Assembly: GCA_015075725.1 (NCBI GenBank)
Contig: JABTTV010000001.1
Coordinates: 2,666,001 to 2,730,000 of the forward strand
Length of the DNA: 64,000 bases
Reading direction: 5' to 3'
Source of the DNA: Anaerolineales bacterium
Lineage (GTDB): Bacteria; Chloroflexota; Anaerolineae; Anaerolineales; Villigracilaceae
Shown here: in pieces, positions 17,942-26,084 of the stretch
Layout of the letters: each line of letters opens with the position of its first letter
Numbering within the stretch: position 1 is the first letter of the stretch
Translations under genes and position numbers: made by a program
Notes under the pieces: generated by a model
The model's database searches: none
Told to the model about the DNA's origin: nothing
Seen by the model: the letters and a program-made list of their open reading frames with translations, nothing else

Positions 17942-19177
17942 CTACGGCATCGCGCCTACAAAGTTGAGCGCATACAACGCATCCTCATAGCCCGGACGGA
18001 TGGATAGGGCTTTGCGCCAGTCTTCGATTGCGCCAGTGGTATCGCCTTTGCGATAAAGCGCCCATCCGTGCCACAGCCAGGCCTCTTCGGACATTTCCGT
18101 GCGTTGCAGGGCATACTCTGTCAGAGCCAATAAATCATCTATTCGGTTCGTCTGGAAATTCGCGATGAATGGACCGAACTGGTAGCGGAACATTCGTTGT
18201 GGTAAGCCAATCTCGCGTGCCCTGTCATAGGCCGCGTTGGCTTCATCGTATCGTTCAAAGTACACGAGGTTGCTGCCCACGTTGAACAACGCGAACGCGT
18301 CGTATGGGTCTTGAGCGGTAGCGGCCTGCGCGATGGCTAAGGCGTTTTGCCGATTCAGTTCCCTGTCCCAGTTTGAGCCGAGCAGGGTTTTGACCCCCTC
18401 CTCTTGTTCAGGGAGATAAACTACCAAATACAGATAGTTAAACGGCTTCCATTCCGATTCCAGTTGTTCGTCGGGAATCTTTTTATCAGGCCCGCGATAT
18501 GCATCTTGCACGGTGAATGTTTGGGTTGCATCGTCGTATCCAGTGAGAAGCAGATAGTGTGCCGCCCAGAGATCATCGTCAGGCCAGCCTGTGTCATCGG
18601 GATTGAGGGATGTAGTCCCTTCAATCATCACGGGATACGCGGCGGCAATCAGGCGTTTGAGCGTTTCGATATCGCCGCCCACGCGGTATTCGATGCGGAG
18701 CCAACCTGCGTAATTGCGTACCCAATAAGCCATCTCTTCAGGATTCACGTTGCGGTCGCCGTTGACGGGCTTGATGACATCTGAAATGGTCTTCTGGTCA
18801 CCGGTCCAACCGAACATGTGCAGCATCATTGAAAGTGCGGCGGGACCACAGTTGTTCGGGGTTTGCTTTTCGTAAGGAGGGGAGCTAAGAAACGCTTGTG
18901 GCGGAGGCGGCGCCAGAGTCGGCGTGGATGAGATGGGTGTTGCAATGACTTCGTTAGTCGGCGTAATCTGGCTGGTTGGGCTTGCAACGCTGGTAGGCGC
19001 CGGTGTATTTGGAATCGCCGTCGGCGCCTCACCGACGGGATTGAGCACGTTCCTTACATAGGTCTTTGCGACTTCATATCGCCATGCGATGCGGCTGTTG
19101 ATCGCTGGGATTTGAAGAATCAAAATGGCGAGCAGGAGCAATCCGGCACCAATGAATAGTATGTTTCTTTTTGACAT
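17942..19177 (-). CDS. Membrane-anchored C39-like peptidase with C-terminal TPR repeats
   Basis: The start at 19177 gives MSKRNILFIGAGLLLLAILIL, an N-terminal TM anchor, and matches the paralogue at 15097. After a Thr/Pro-rich linker comes a peptidase_C39_2 domain with NNCGPAALSMMLHMFGW (Cys) and AAHYLLLTGYDD (His), then two or three TPR units (AFALFNVGSNLVYFERYDEANAAYDRA; LWHGWALYRKGDTTGAIEDWRKAL). It probably acts outside the cell, either as a protease or as a non-proteolytic relative. It is intact, unlike its paralogue. Confidence 0.85.
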   Translation of the reverse strand: MSKRNILFIGAGLLLLAILILQIPAINSRIAWRYEVAKTYVRNVLNPVGEAPTAIPNTPAPTSVASPTSQITPTNEVIATPISSTPTLAPPPPQAFLSSPPYEKQTPNNCGPAALSMMLHMFGWTGDQKTISDVIKPVNGDRNVNPEEMAYWVRNYAGWLRIEYRVGGDIETLKRLIAAAYPVMIEGTTSLNPDDTGWPDDDLWAAHYLLLTGYDDATQTFTVQDAYRGPDKKIPDEQLESEWKPFNYLYLVVYLPEQEEGVKTLLGSNWDRELNRQNALAIAQAATAQDPYDAFALFNVGSNLVYFERYDEANAAYDRAREIGLPQRMFRYQFGPFIANFQTNRIDDLLALTEYALQRTEMSEEAWLWHGWALYRKGDTTGAIEDWRKALSIRPGYEDALYALNFVGAMP

Positions 19178-19300
19178 TCGGAAAAGTGTACCAGAGGAGG
19201 TAGGTTTGAAACTATTTCTTCGTTTGCCTGTCAAACAAAGTGAGAAGAACAAAATTAAAGCGTGGAAGCCTTAATCCTCCCTTAGAAAAAAGGAACGAGT

Positions 19301-20590
19301 ATGAAGAGATCCCTCGTAATCGCTCTCCTGATAGTCGCACTTGTATTCGTACTTGCAGGTATTGGCACAGTACTCTTCTTTACTTTCGATCGCGGTGGCA
19401 GGGGCTTTGTTTTCGACCAAAGCCTAGTCTCTGCCACGGCTGAAGAAAGCAAGACCTTGAATGTGGAGGGTCGTGTCACTCTCAAGGTGCAGGATGATGC
19501 AGGGAATGTGAGCATTGTCGGTGGAGAAGGTGAAACGGTTGAGGTCAAAATTGTAAAGACGAGTAATGCCCTCACACAAGCGCGTGCAGCGGAAGATCTC
19601 AAGAACATCCGATATCAGATCGAGCAGGATGGCAATGTGGTTACACTGACTTATGATCTCAGTAGAATCAACACCAGGGATGTAGATACGGTTGACTTCA
19701 TCATTACCGTCCCAAACGAAGTGATTGTCGATGTGAATGCGGGAATGGGTGAGGTGAATGTTTCAGGCACGAATGGCAATGTGATCATCTTCAACGATTT
19801 TGGCGATGTGATTGTTGAAAACATTGAAGGCACAGTTAATGTCGAAACCAAAGGAGGTCGAGTGGATGCCTCCTCGATCAACGCGGGAGATGGGAGCATC
19901 GACTTGTCCTCCGGGTTTGGAAAAGTCTCCCTTGAAAAAGCCACAGGCAAGGATATAAAACTTTATTCAAACAGCGGCTTATTGGAAATGAACGATGTAC
20001 GCGCTTCCGGGGATATTGAAATGTCCACTGACTTTGGCGATATCTTCTTCAATAACGGCTCCTCGAATTTACTGACCGTTGAAACAAAAGGCGGAAAAGT
20101 CAGCCTTGGTCAACTCAATCTCCGCGGCGCACTCACAGTACAAAATAACTTTGGGGAAATCGAACTCGAACAGGCAAAAGCAACATCTTATGATCTACAG
20201 GCCGGGAGTGGCTCGGTAACAGTGGACGGCGCCCAGGGCAAACTCAAGGCAACCTCTGATTTTGGTTCCATTATCATCAAGAATGCAGAGAATGTTACGG
20301 TTGACCTGGATACCAAGAGTGGTTCGGTGGATTTCGAAGGCTCGCTCGGCGATGGACCTCATAATATTCATTCGAGCTTCGGCGAGATTCATATTACCGT
20401 CCCTGCGGATTCGGCGCTCAATGTTGACCTCAAAACGGGATTTGGCTCAATCGAATCCGAAATCCCAATAACAGTCACACTTACAGACACAACGAAGGGA
20501 AGCCAGCAGACAGGCACAATGAACAATGGCGGCAACCAACTGACAGTCGAGACGGAGAACGGAAGTATTTCCATCGAAGCCAGCAAATAG
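19301..20590 (+). CDS. DUF4097-type exported beta-repeat protein
   Basis: This 429-residue protein has an N-terminal TM/signal segment (SLVIALLIVALVFVLAGIG) followed by a long beta-solenoid-like repeat in which short Gly/Asp-rich strands alternate (GNVIIFNDFGDVIVENIEGTV, GSIDLSSGFGKVSLEKATG, GDIEMSTDFGDIFF). This pattern is typical of the DUF4097/putative adhesin family. It is probably anchored at the cell surface. Some relatives sit beside anti-sigma or PspC-like genes, but none is present here, so its role is open. Confidence 0.82.
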   Translation: MKRSLVIALLIVALVFVLAGIGTVLFFTFDRGGRGFVFDQSLVSATAEESKTLNVEGRVTLKVQDDAGNVSIVGGEGETVEVKIVKTSNALTQARAAEDLKNIRYQIEQDGNVVTLTYDLSRINTRDVDTVDFIITVPNEVIVDVNAGMGEVNVSGTNGNVIIFNDFGDVIVENIEGTVNVETKGGRVDASSINAGDGSIDLSSGFGKVSLEKATGKDIKLYSNSGLLEMNDVRASGDIEMSTDFGDIFFNNGSSNLLTVETKGGKVSLGQLNLRGALTVQNNFGEIELEQAKATSYDLQAGSGSVTVDGAQGKLKATSDFGSIIIKNAENVTVDLDTKSGSVDFEGSLGDGPHNIHSSFGEIHITVPADSALNVDLKTGFGSIESEIPITVTLTDTTKGSQQTGTMNNGGNQLTVETENGSISIEASK

Positions 20591-20663
20591 CAAACGACCG
20601 CTCGTTTTGATTCATAAAGCAAAGCCCCGAGATGTTTTTGGAAAGCTATTAAAGTCTTATAAA

Positions 20664-21713
20664 TTATTGTAAGAGCAACCAGGGATTGATCGGAGACCCG
20701 TTCTGGCGGATCTCAAGGTGCAAGTGTGCGCCTTGGGAATTGCCTGTGTTCCCAGACGCTCCAATAGGTGCGCCGGCTGAAATGCTCTGGCATTCCCCGA
20801 CAGAGATTGCACTCAGGTGTGCGTAGATCGTTACAAACCCGTTGCCGTGATCGATCTGAACGACATTGCCATACCCATAGTTCCAGCCTCCCTGTGCCAT
20901 CGTCACCACACCATTATCTGCCGCCCAAACCGTTGTGCCCTCCGGGGCAAAGATATCGATGCCGTTATGACCATCTTGGCCGAAGTCATAGCCGGAAAGG
21001 TAACGTGCCCCTGAGGGCCAGCTGAAAAACCCCCGGCTCTGGAAACCGCCACCGCATGCGCTCCCTGCGCTGGTGCTTTCGCGAGTGACGACCTGGATGA
21101 ACAAGGGTTGATCATCGTCCACCCCGTCCGGGATCATAACATACGTATCGGGTTCGACAATTGGGTCCGCTAAATCGAGACGATTTCCATGCCAGCTGAT
21201 GATTTTATCTGGCTCAACCTCGAATTTCTCGGCTATAGATTCAATGGTGTCGCCTTCCTTCCACTTGTAATATACGCCGTCTGTAGGCGGGATCACAAGT
21301 TCCTGGCCCGGTTGGATGTTCGCGGGGCTGCCATCAAACTCCTCATAGTTTGCCCAGTATACGGTTTCCGGCTTTAATTTAAACATGTCAGCAATGGCAA
21401 AGACCGAATCCCCACGCGCCACTCGGTATTCTTCGGCTTCATGGCGTGGATCGTCGGCAGGGATAGTGGTCTTGATCTGGATTTCCCGCTCGATGGAGGC
21501 GAGCGCCTCAGGGACGCCCAAGGCTGGCAGGCTGATCTCGGGTGGATTCTCATCCGGTGCGGCAGTCGGTTCCAACGCCAAGGCAGGGATGACGCTGGTG
21601 GACTCCCTCCATTTCAGCGCGACACCCACCATGCTTGCGACGAGAGCCAACGTGATCGTCCAACTGATAATACCGAAACGATTGTTCTTGAGGAGCAACG
21701 ATAGCCTGAACAT
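20664..21713 (-). CDS. LysM and M23 peptidase-domain cell-wall hydrolase
   Basis: This 349-residue exported protein has an N-terminal TM segment (IISWTITLALVASMVGVAL), two LysM peptidoglycan-binding motifs (EYRVARGDSVFAIADMF..., then YYKWKEGDTIESIAEKF...) and a C-terminal M23/LytM domain with HNGIDIFAPEGTTVWAADNG, YGNVVQIDHGNG and GAHLHLEIR. The metal-ligand set H...D and HxH is present, so it can be an active endopeptidase. Confidence 0.92.
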   Translation of the reverse strand: MFRLSLLLKNNRFGIISWTITLALVASMVGVALKWRESTSVIPALALEPTAAPDENPPEISLPALGVPEALASIEREIQIKTTIPADDPRHEAEEYRVARGDSVFAIADMFKLKPETVYWANYEEFDGSPANIQPGQELVIPPTDGVYYKWKEGDTIESIAEKFEVEPDKIISWHGNRLDLADPIVEPDTYVMIPDGVDDDQPLFIQVVTRESTSAGSACGGGFQSRGFFSWPSGARYLSGYDFGQDGHNGIDIFAPEGTTVWAADNGVVTMAQGGWNYGYGNVVQIDHGNGFVTIYAHLSAISVGECQSISAGAPIGASGNTGNSQGAHLHLEIRQNGSPINPWLLLQ

Positions 21714-22059
21714 TGAGTACGGATTTTAACTCACACCGTCCAAAAATTGTGTCACGAATCCCCCCTGGATTCCCAAGAAATTCCTGACTATTGCCAGCGC
21801 CGTTAAGGTGGGTAATAATTGTTTTGATCGCCACGTCGGGCTTCGTGTCTGTTACAGGTGGCCGAGGCATAACCATCTGGAGGTACATGCGGCGCATCAG
21901 CCGAATGCGTTGCAACAGATTCTCGCGACGAGTGAAGGAGCGCTCTCTCTAGCTATATTGACGTTTATTTGGACGGCTGCGGGGTCGGATCTACGCAAAA
22001 ATTCTTTTGCCAATTTCAACAACTTGACCAAGCCTATGGAATGTTCTGAGAGGAGGGAA
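21714..22059. other. Gap without a recognisable gene
   Basis: These 346 bp lie between the divergently placed M23 peptidase start and the plsY 3' end. Short open frames exist, one with a hydrophobic stretch (ATSGFVSVTGGRGITIW) and a basic tail at about 21820-21950, but none has a start, ribosome-binding site or family resemblance that supports a gene. It may be a remnant. Confidence 0.4.
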
Positions 22060-22749
22060 CTATTCTTTCGATGCAGCTCGTGCCTCTTTCTTCGCCCTTA
22101 GCCAGCCGTTCAAACTGAATTTAACGACACGTTCATTGCCGGCCAGCAACTTCTTTATATTCGGTCGCAGTGCCCAGATCAGGAGCAACTCTGCCAGCAC
22201 ACCGTACCAAATATCAATGGACTGATGCAGACCAACCCAGGCGAGAATTGTAAATACAATGATCACAATCAATCCAATGGTTATGGTTGTGAGTGATGCA
22301 ATACCCACTGTAAACCAGACCAGCGCACCTGCTGTGAATACAATGGGAAATATCGGAAGCCATAAGCCCATCGCGCCGCCGAGCGCCGGTGCACCGCCCG
22401 CGCCACCGTGGAACCGCAATTTTCTGTTTTCATCACGCCTGATCAAAAAGATGGAATAGTTATGGCCGAGAATTGCTCCGATTGGGGCCAGGATAGATAT
22501 GAGATGACTGTCCGGGCTGAGGGACTGGGCGAACCAAACGGAAGCCGCTCCTTTTAGGATATCCAGAATCGCGGTCAGCAGACCGGCCCAAAACCCTGCA
22601 GCGCGCACGACATTCGTCCCCCCGGTGCGTCCACTTCCCACTTCTCGAACATCATTACCCGTTTTGATTTTGACGATCAACAGGCCAAAGGGGATGGATC
22701 CCAAGATATATCCTATTACCACGGCCGCAATGCCAATCAGAATCTGCAT
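22060..22749 (-). CDS. plsY: Glycerol-3-phosphate acyltransferase PlsY
   Basis: PlsY is the inner-membrane enzyme that acylates glycerol-3-phosphate from acyl-phosphate in phospholipid synthesis. The sequence shows the three family motifs: GSIPFG near the N-terminus, VGSGRTGGTNVVRAAG and HNYSIFL...FHGGAGG. Multiple TM helices cover the chain. The start at 22749 (MQILIGIAAVVIGYILGSIPFG) is chosen because the longer frame adds only a polar, Cys-containing tail. At 229 residues the length is slightly above usual. Confidence 0.9.
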   Translation of the reverse strand: MQILIGIAAVVIGYILGSIPFGLLIVKIKTGNDVREVGSGRTGGTNVVRAAGFWAGLLTAILDILKGAASVWFAQSLSPDSHLISILAPIGAILGHNYSIFLIRRDENRKLRFHGGAGGAPALGGAMGLWLPIFPIVFTAGALVWFTVGIASLTTITIGLIVIIVFTILAWVGLHQSIDIWYGVLAELLLIWALRPNIKKLLAGNERVVKFSLNGWLRAKKEARAASKE

Positions 22750-22994
22750 AACTTTAAATCCTCGGTTGCATTTGAAACGAGAAACACTGTAGCAGCAAGA
22801 AAGTTGCTTTATGAAGAAATTTGTAGGCGACAAAGTAGTGGATCTTATCGCGAACTGGGATCTGAAACTGTTCCTCTACTTCGATATTTTCAGTCAATAT
22901 TGTCGAAGCGACCCTGGATCACGAACTCCAGGGTCACTATTGTTCTGTAAAACTGACAGATTTGCGCCTGGAATATCACCCCACACTGCTTGAT

Positions 22995-23417
22995 CTAATG
23001 GTCGTTTTGCTCATGGTCGGAACCGTCGCTCTCATGGTTGGTTCCGCCGTTCTGATGCTCGGTTCCATCGTTCGCCTCCTCCTCATGAGGATGATCGTTG
23101 GCATGATCCGCTCCTACATGCTGACCGGATCCACACCGCCCGTTCGTCCCGGGCTGGTCGCAAACATCAAGCGGCGCGGGGCCCTGCGGCGTCTGGGTGA
23201 TCTCTATCTCATGGATGCCCGATTGAGTCTGGATCGTTTGTTCCATCCGTCCCGAAATTTGCATTTTGTTCTGTGGGTGGAGCATTTGCGCGCTCTAGGC
23301 TCGCAGTGCATAGAGTGGTTCACCTGGCTGGCTTTGTTGTGCCGCAGCCACGGTAACGCCTGCCGCGCCAAAAACGAACGCCAGCGCGATCAAAATTGAG
23401 AGAAGAGTTTTAGTCAT
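22995..23417 (-). pseudogene. DUF5667-like exported His/Glu-rich protein, interrupted by TAG
   Basis: Reading leftward from ATG 23417 (AAAGGA upstream) gives a signal peptide (SILIALAFVFGAAGVTVAAA) and then QPGEPLYALRA, the start typical of DUF5667-like exported proteins. TAG follows at 23297-23295, after which the frame continues (SAQMLHPQNKMQ...) to a His/Glu/Asn-rich tail (NDHPHEEEANDG) ending at 22995. In relatives I expect Trp at the stop position (RAWS), so one G-to-A change would explain it. The His-rich tail next to the metal operon may bind metal. A longer opposite-strand frame here is a shadow. Confidence 0.6.
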
Positions 23418-23612
23418 TTTTTCCTTTCCGGTGTGTATATGTTTCCATTTTCATAGTCGTCGGCGCACAGAAAAAGTTACGTTTTTCACAAACTGCTGAG
23501 AGGTAAATTCACACGTTTGTTATCATTTTTGCCTTGACCTTAAATTCAACGCCCTCTAAATACTATTTAAAGGACGTTGAATTGATCCGAATTGTCTACT
23601 TTAGGAGGCATT

Positions 23613-23744
23613 GTGAAAAAAAACAGCAGGCAAGATCTCCTGAAGTTGGGCGCGGTTGGAGTGATCAGGACGAGCAGCGCAACCGCCATGATTCAAACCA
23701 CCAAAAAGAATCAGATCCACCCTGCTACAGGCTGCCATCCATAA
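23613..23744 (+). pseudogene. Remnant of a Tat leader from a multicopper-oxidase-like gene
   Basis: From a GTG at 23613 with an excellent AGGAGG site, the frame reads MKKNSRQDLLKLGAVGVI, then SSATAMIQTTKKNQ, and stops after 43 codons. It matches residue for residue much of the leader of the multicopper oxidase at 26085-27119 (MKNQLSRRDFLKLGAFGVIG, then ATAIMQSKGK). The second Arg of the twin-arginine pair is changed to Gln. It appears to be the start of a duplicated or replaced oxidase gene whose body is lost. Confidence 0.6.
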
Positions 23745-23804
23745 CTATATAAAGCATGAATATTCATAAGAGATGTGAGAGTTCATCAGTGGCATCGAAT
23801 TCAA

Positions 23805-24197
23805 CTACTTGACCACTTCCAAGGTTCCAACCATGCCTGCCTGCAAATGCCCTGGCATCCCACAGACAATCTGGTAGGTACCCGGTTGGTCGGGCGCTGT
23901 GAAACTTAGTTCCACGCTCTCGTCTGGTTGGGCATCCACCTCCCAGTACGCATTGGCAATATCCTCTTCATCAAACATATCACCGACATCCACGCCATAT
24001 TGCATGATATAAAAGTTATGCTCCACGGTGCCGTTGTTGACAACCTTGATCTGGATTTCTGCACCGGCTGGCACGGACAGTTGATTGGGGGTAATTGCAA
24101 AATCGCTCAACTCCACTGTGAGTTTGGTGGACGGTCCGCCGGACTGACAGGCTGACAGGAAAACCAATATTAAAAGGAAAATACTTTTCTTCAACAT
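23805..24197 (-). CDS. Cupredoxin-domain lipoprotein
   Basis: This 130-residue lipoprotein (signal peptide ending VFLSAC) is a plastocyanin-like fold with type-1 copper ligands: His in GTVEHNFYI, then Cys, His and Met in CGMPGHLQAGM. It probably carries copper or electrons at the outer face of the membrane. It is the last gene of the metal operon, 9 bp after the regulator gene. It could serve the multicopper oxidase encoded first in the operon. Confidence 0.9.
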   Translation of the reverse strand: MLKKSIFLLILVFLSACQSGGPSTKLTVELSDFAITPNQLSVPAGAEIQIKVVNNGTVEHNFYIMQYGVDVGDMFDEEDIANAYWEVDAQPDESVELSFTAPDQPGTYQIVCGMPGHLQAGMVGTLEVVK

Positions 24198-24206
24198 ACA
24201 ACTCTC

Positions 24207-24878
24207 TTAACCAAGATAGTCAACAAATATCTTGCCGGTAATATTTAGTCCAAGAACGCTGACCTTTGTCCCGGACTTCACGGTCAGATTGTGATCGAAC
24301 GATGAATAGTCAACGATCACGATCTGTGCGCCGGGAAGGAGTCCAAGACCTTCAAGATGGCGGAGCAATTCCGCATCTGCATTCTTTACACATTGGATCT
24401 TCGCCTTTTGTTTCGGGCGCAGGGCGGAGAGAGGGGTCGAATCCTCCAATGGCATGACCAGATCGGCGGTGGGGATCAACTCCCCGTGCGGGTCGCGCAG
24501 GGGATGTCCCATTGCCGCTGCCATCCGCCGTTCAAAATCCTCCGAAATGACGTGCTCAAGGCGTTCTGCCTCCTCATGGACTTCATCCCACGAATAGCCC
24601 AACGTCTGCACCAGCCAGGCTTCCAGGAGACGATGATGCCGGATAACCTCCAAGGCGGCTTTCCTGCCCTCTTTGGTCAGCGTGACGCCCTGATGCTTTT
24701 GGTATTCGACCAGGGCGGGCTGCGCGGCGGCAAGTTTTTGAACCATGTTCGTCACGGATGCCGGCTTGACGTTGAGCCGTTCGGAAAGGGCATTCGTGCT
24801 GGCATTCTCACCGCCTTCCGTCAACTCGTAAATATGTTTCAGGTAATCCTGAATGGATATGGTCAGGGACGATTCCAT
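24207..24878 (-). CDS. DtxR/MntR-family metal-dependent repressor
   Basis: This 223-residue regulator has an N-terminal winged helix (SIQDYLKHIYELTEGGE, ALSERLNVKPASVTNMVQKL), a metal-binding dimerisation domain (EVIRHHRLLEAWLVQTLGYSWDEVHEEAERLEHVISEDFERRM, with the Glu and His ligands typical of the family) and a C-terminal SH3/FeoA-like domain. It senses Fe or Mn in the cytoplasm. It is encoded within the operon it probably controls (operator at 27149). AGGAG stands before the start, 10 bp downstream of the transporter gene. Confidence 0.92.
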   Translation of the reverse strand: MESSLTISIQDYLKHIYELTEGGENASTNALSERLNVKPASVTNMVQKLAAAQPALVEYQKHQGVTLTKEGRKAALEVIRHHRLLEAWLVQTLGYSWDEVHEEAERLEHVISEDFERRMAAAMGHPLRDPHGELIPTADLVMPLEDSTPLSALRPKQKAKIQCVKNADAELLRHLEGLGLLPGAQIVIVDYSSFDHNLTVKSGTKVSVLGLNITGKIFVDYLG

Positions 24879-24888
24879 TGGAAGGCTC

Positions 24889-26070
24889 CTATTTGATCAA
24901 CAACCCGGTGACCCACAACATCATCATACCGGTCAGGACTCCGCTAAAGACAATCATGGGCATGGCTTCACGCTGTGTATCCTTTTGAATCAGTTTGGCG
25001 ATTTCGTAGATCACCTGGAAAATCGCGCCTGCGCCGATGGCCAGGAACAGCACCGTCAGGAAGGGCGAGGGGGTGTATCCTCCGATCCAGGCTCCCAGAA
25101 TGGCAGGCGCTCCACCGACCAACCCCATGATCGCCAGTCTGCCGACCCCGGGTCTATCACGCAGGACTGGCGCAATGATGCCCAATCCTTCAGTAATGTT
25201 CTGGATGATGAAACCCACCACCAGGAAAGTGCCCAGAGCAATTTCGCCGACGTTATAAGCAGCGCCTATTGCCAGCCCTTCTCCAAGGTTGTGAATGCCG
25301 ATGCCGACCGCGATCACAAAGGCGATAGCCAGCCGCTTATCCGCTTCGTTGCCGGTGATTTCAGACTGGCGTTTCGAGATCGCCTCCAACAACAGGAAGG
25401 TTGCCACTCCACCGATTCCGATCAAGCCGATCCCCTGAAAGGAGGAAGGGATCTTCCCGGCAAACTCCAGCGCTTCTGCGACCGTGTCCAGCCCAAGAAA
25501 GACCAGCAGACCCGCCGTTGCCGCCATCAGGAAGGTCATGGTCCGGCGTCCCATTTGTCGCAACGCCGGAAACCAGAAGATTCCCAGAAAGACCGGGATT
25601 ACGCCGACATACAAACCGATGAGTGTGAATCCCCAGAAGGTGGCGGTGTCCGGTTGAGGCGTTTCGAACGCAACCGGGATGTCCACTGTGAAGGGAATGG
25701 CATTTCCGGTAAAGATGATCAAGCCATATGCCTCACCATACGACCACGGATAAGCGATGGTAATGGTGGCACGCTCCAATCGAGGGACGACTGCATCTGG
25801 ATACACCTCGAATGGCATGACCGCATCATTCACAATGACCTGGGCGATGGTAATTTCCTCCGGACTCGTGTTGCGCACCTGCAATTCGATGCTGCCTTGT
25901 TTGAGAACATACCGCTCGATATCCAGATTCTCAACCGGCGCGGCAGAGTCGAGATTCAATCCTCCCCCTGTGGAAAGGAAGAGGACGATCACGCCGACGA
26001 GAAGAATGATCGGGATGAGCAGCAGGATAAAGGTCCGGAAGGTGAAGCGATTGGATGGACTTTGAGTCAT
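24889..26070 (-). CDS. ZIP-family metal transporter with N-terminal extracellular domain
   Basis: This 393-residue membrane protein has a first TM helix (FILLLIPIILLVGVIVLFL), an outer beta-rich domain of about 90 residues, and eight or so helices of the ZIP type. The helix-4 motif is GIHNLGEGLAIGAAYNVGE and the helix-5 motif IIQNITEGLGIIAP, which hold the metal-coordinating His, Asn and Glu. ZIP proteins usually import Zn, Fe or Mn. It lies between the oxidase (14 bp) and the DtxR-type regulator (10 bp). The extra N-terminal domain is not usual for short bacterial ZIPs. Confidence 0.9.
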   Translation of the reverse strand: MTQSPSNRFTFRTFILLLIPIILLVGVIVLFLSTGGGLNLDSAAPVENLDIERYVLKQGSIELQVRNTSPEEITIAQVIVNDAVMPFEVYPDAVVPRLERATITIAYPWSYGEAYGLIIFTGNAIPFTVDIPVAFETPQPDTATFWGFTLIGLYVGVIPVFLGIFWFPALRQMGRRTMTFLMAATAGLLVFLGLDTVAEALEFAGKIPSSFQGIGLIGIGGVATFLLLEAISKRQSEITGNEADKRLAIAFVIAVGIGIHNLGEGLAIGAAYNVGEIALGTFLVVGFIIQNITEGLGIIAPVLRDRPGVGRLAIMGLVGGAPAILGAWIGGYTPSPFLTVLFLAIGAGAIFQVIYEIAKLIQKDTQREAMPMIVFSGVLTGMMMLWVTGLLIK

Positions 26071-26084
26071 GACATACCTCTAAA

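Noticed and set aside
21820..21955. Possible small membrane protein (ATSGFVSVTGGRGITIW then a basic tail)
   Set aside because: No start codon with a ribosome site and no family resemblance.
22962..23399. A 145-codon + strand frame
   Set aside because: The opposite strand has a signal peptide, ribosome site and DUF5667-like start, interrupted by one TAG. The + frame lacks these.
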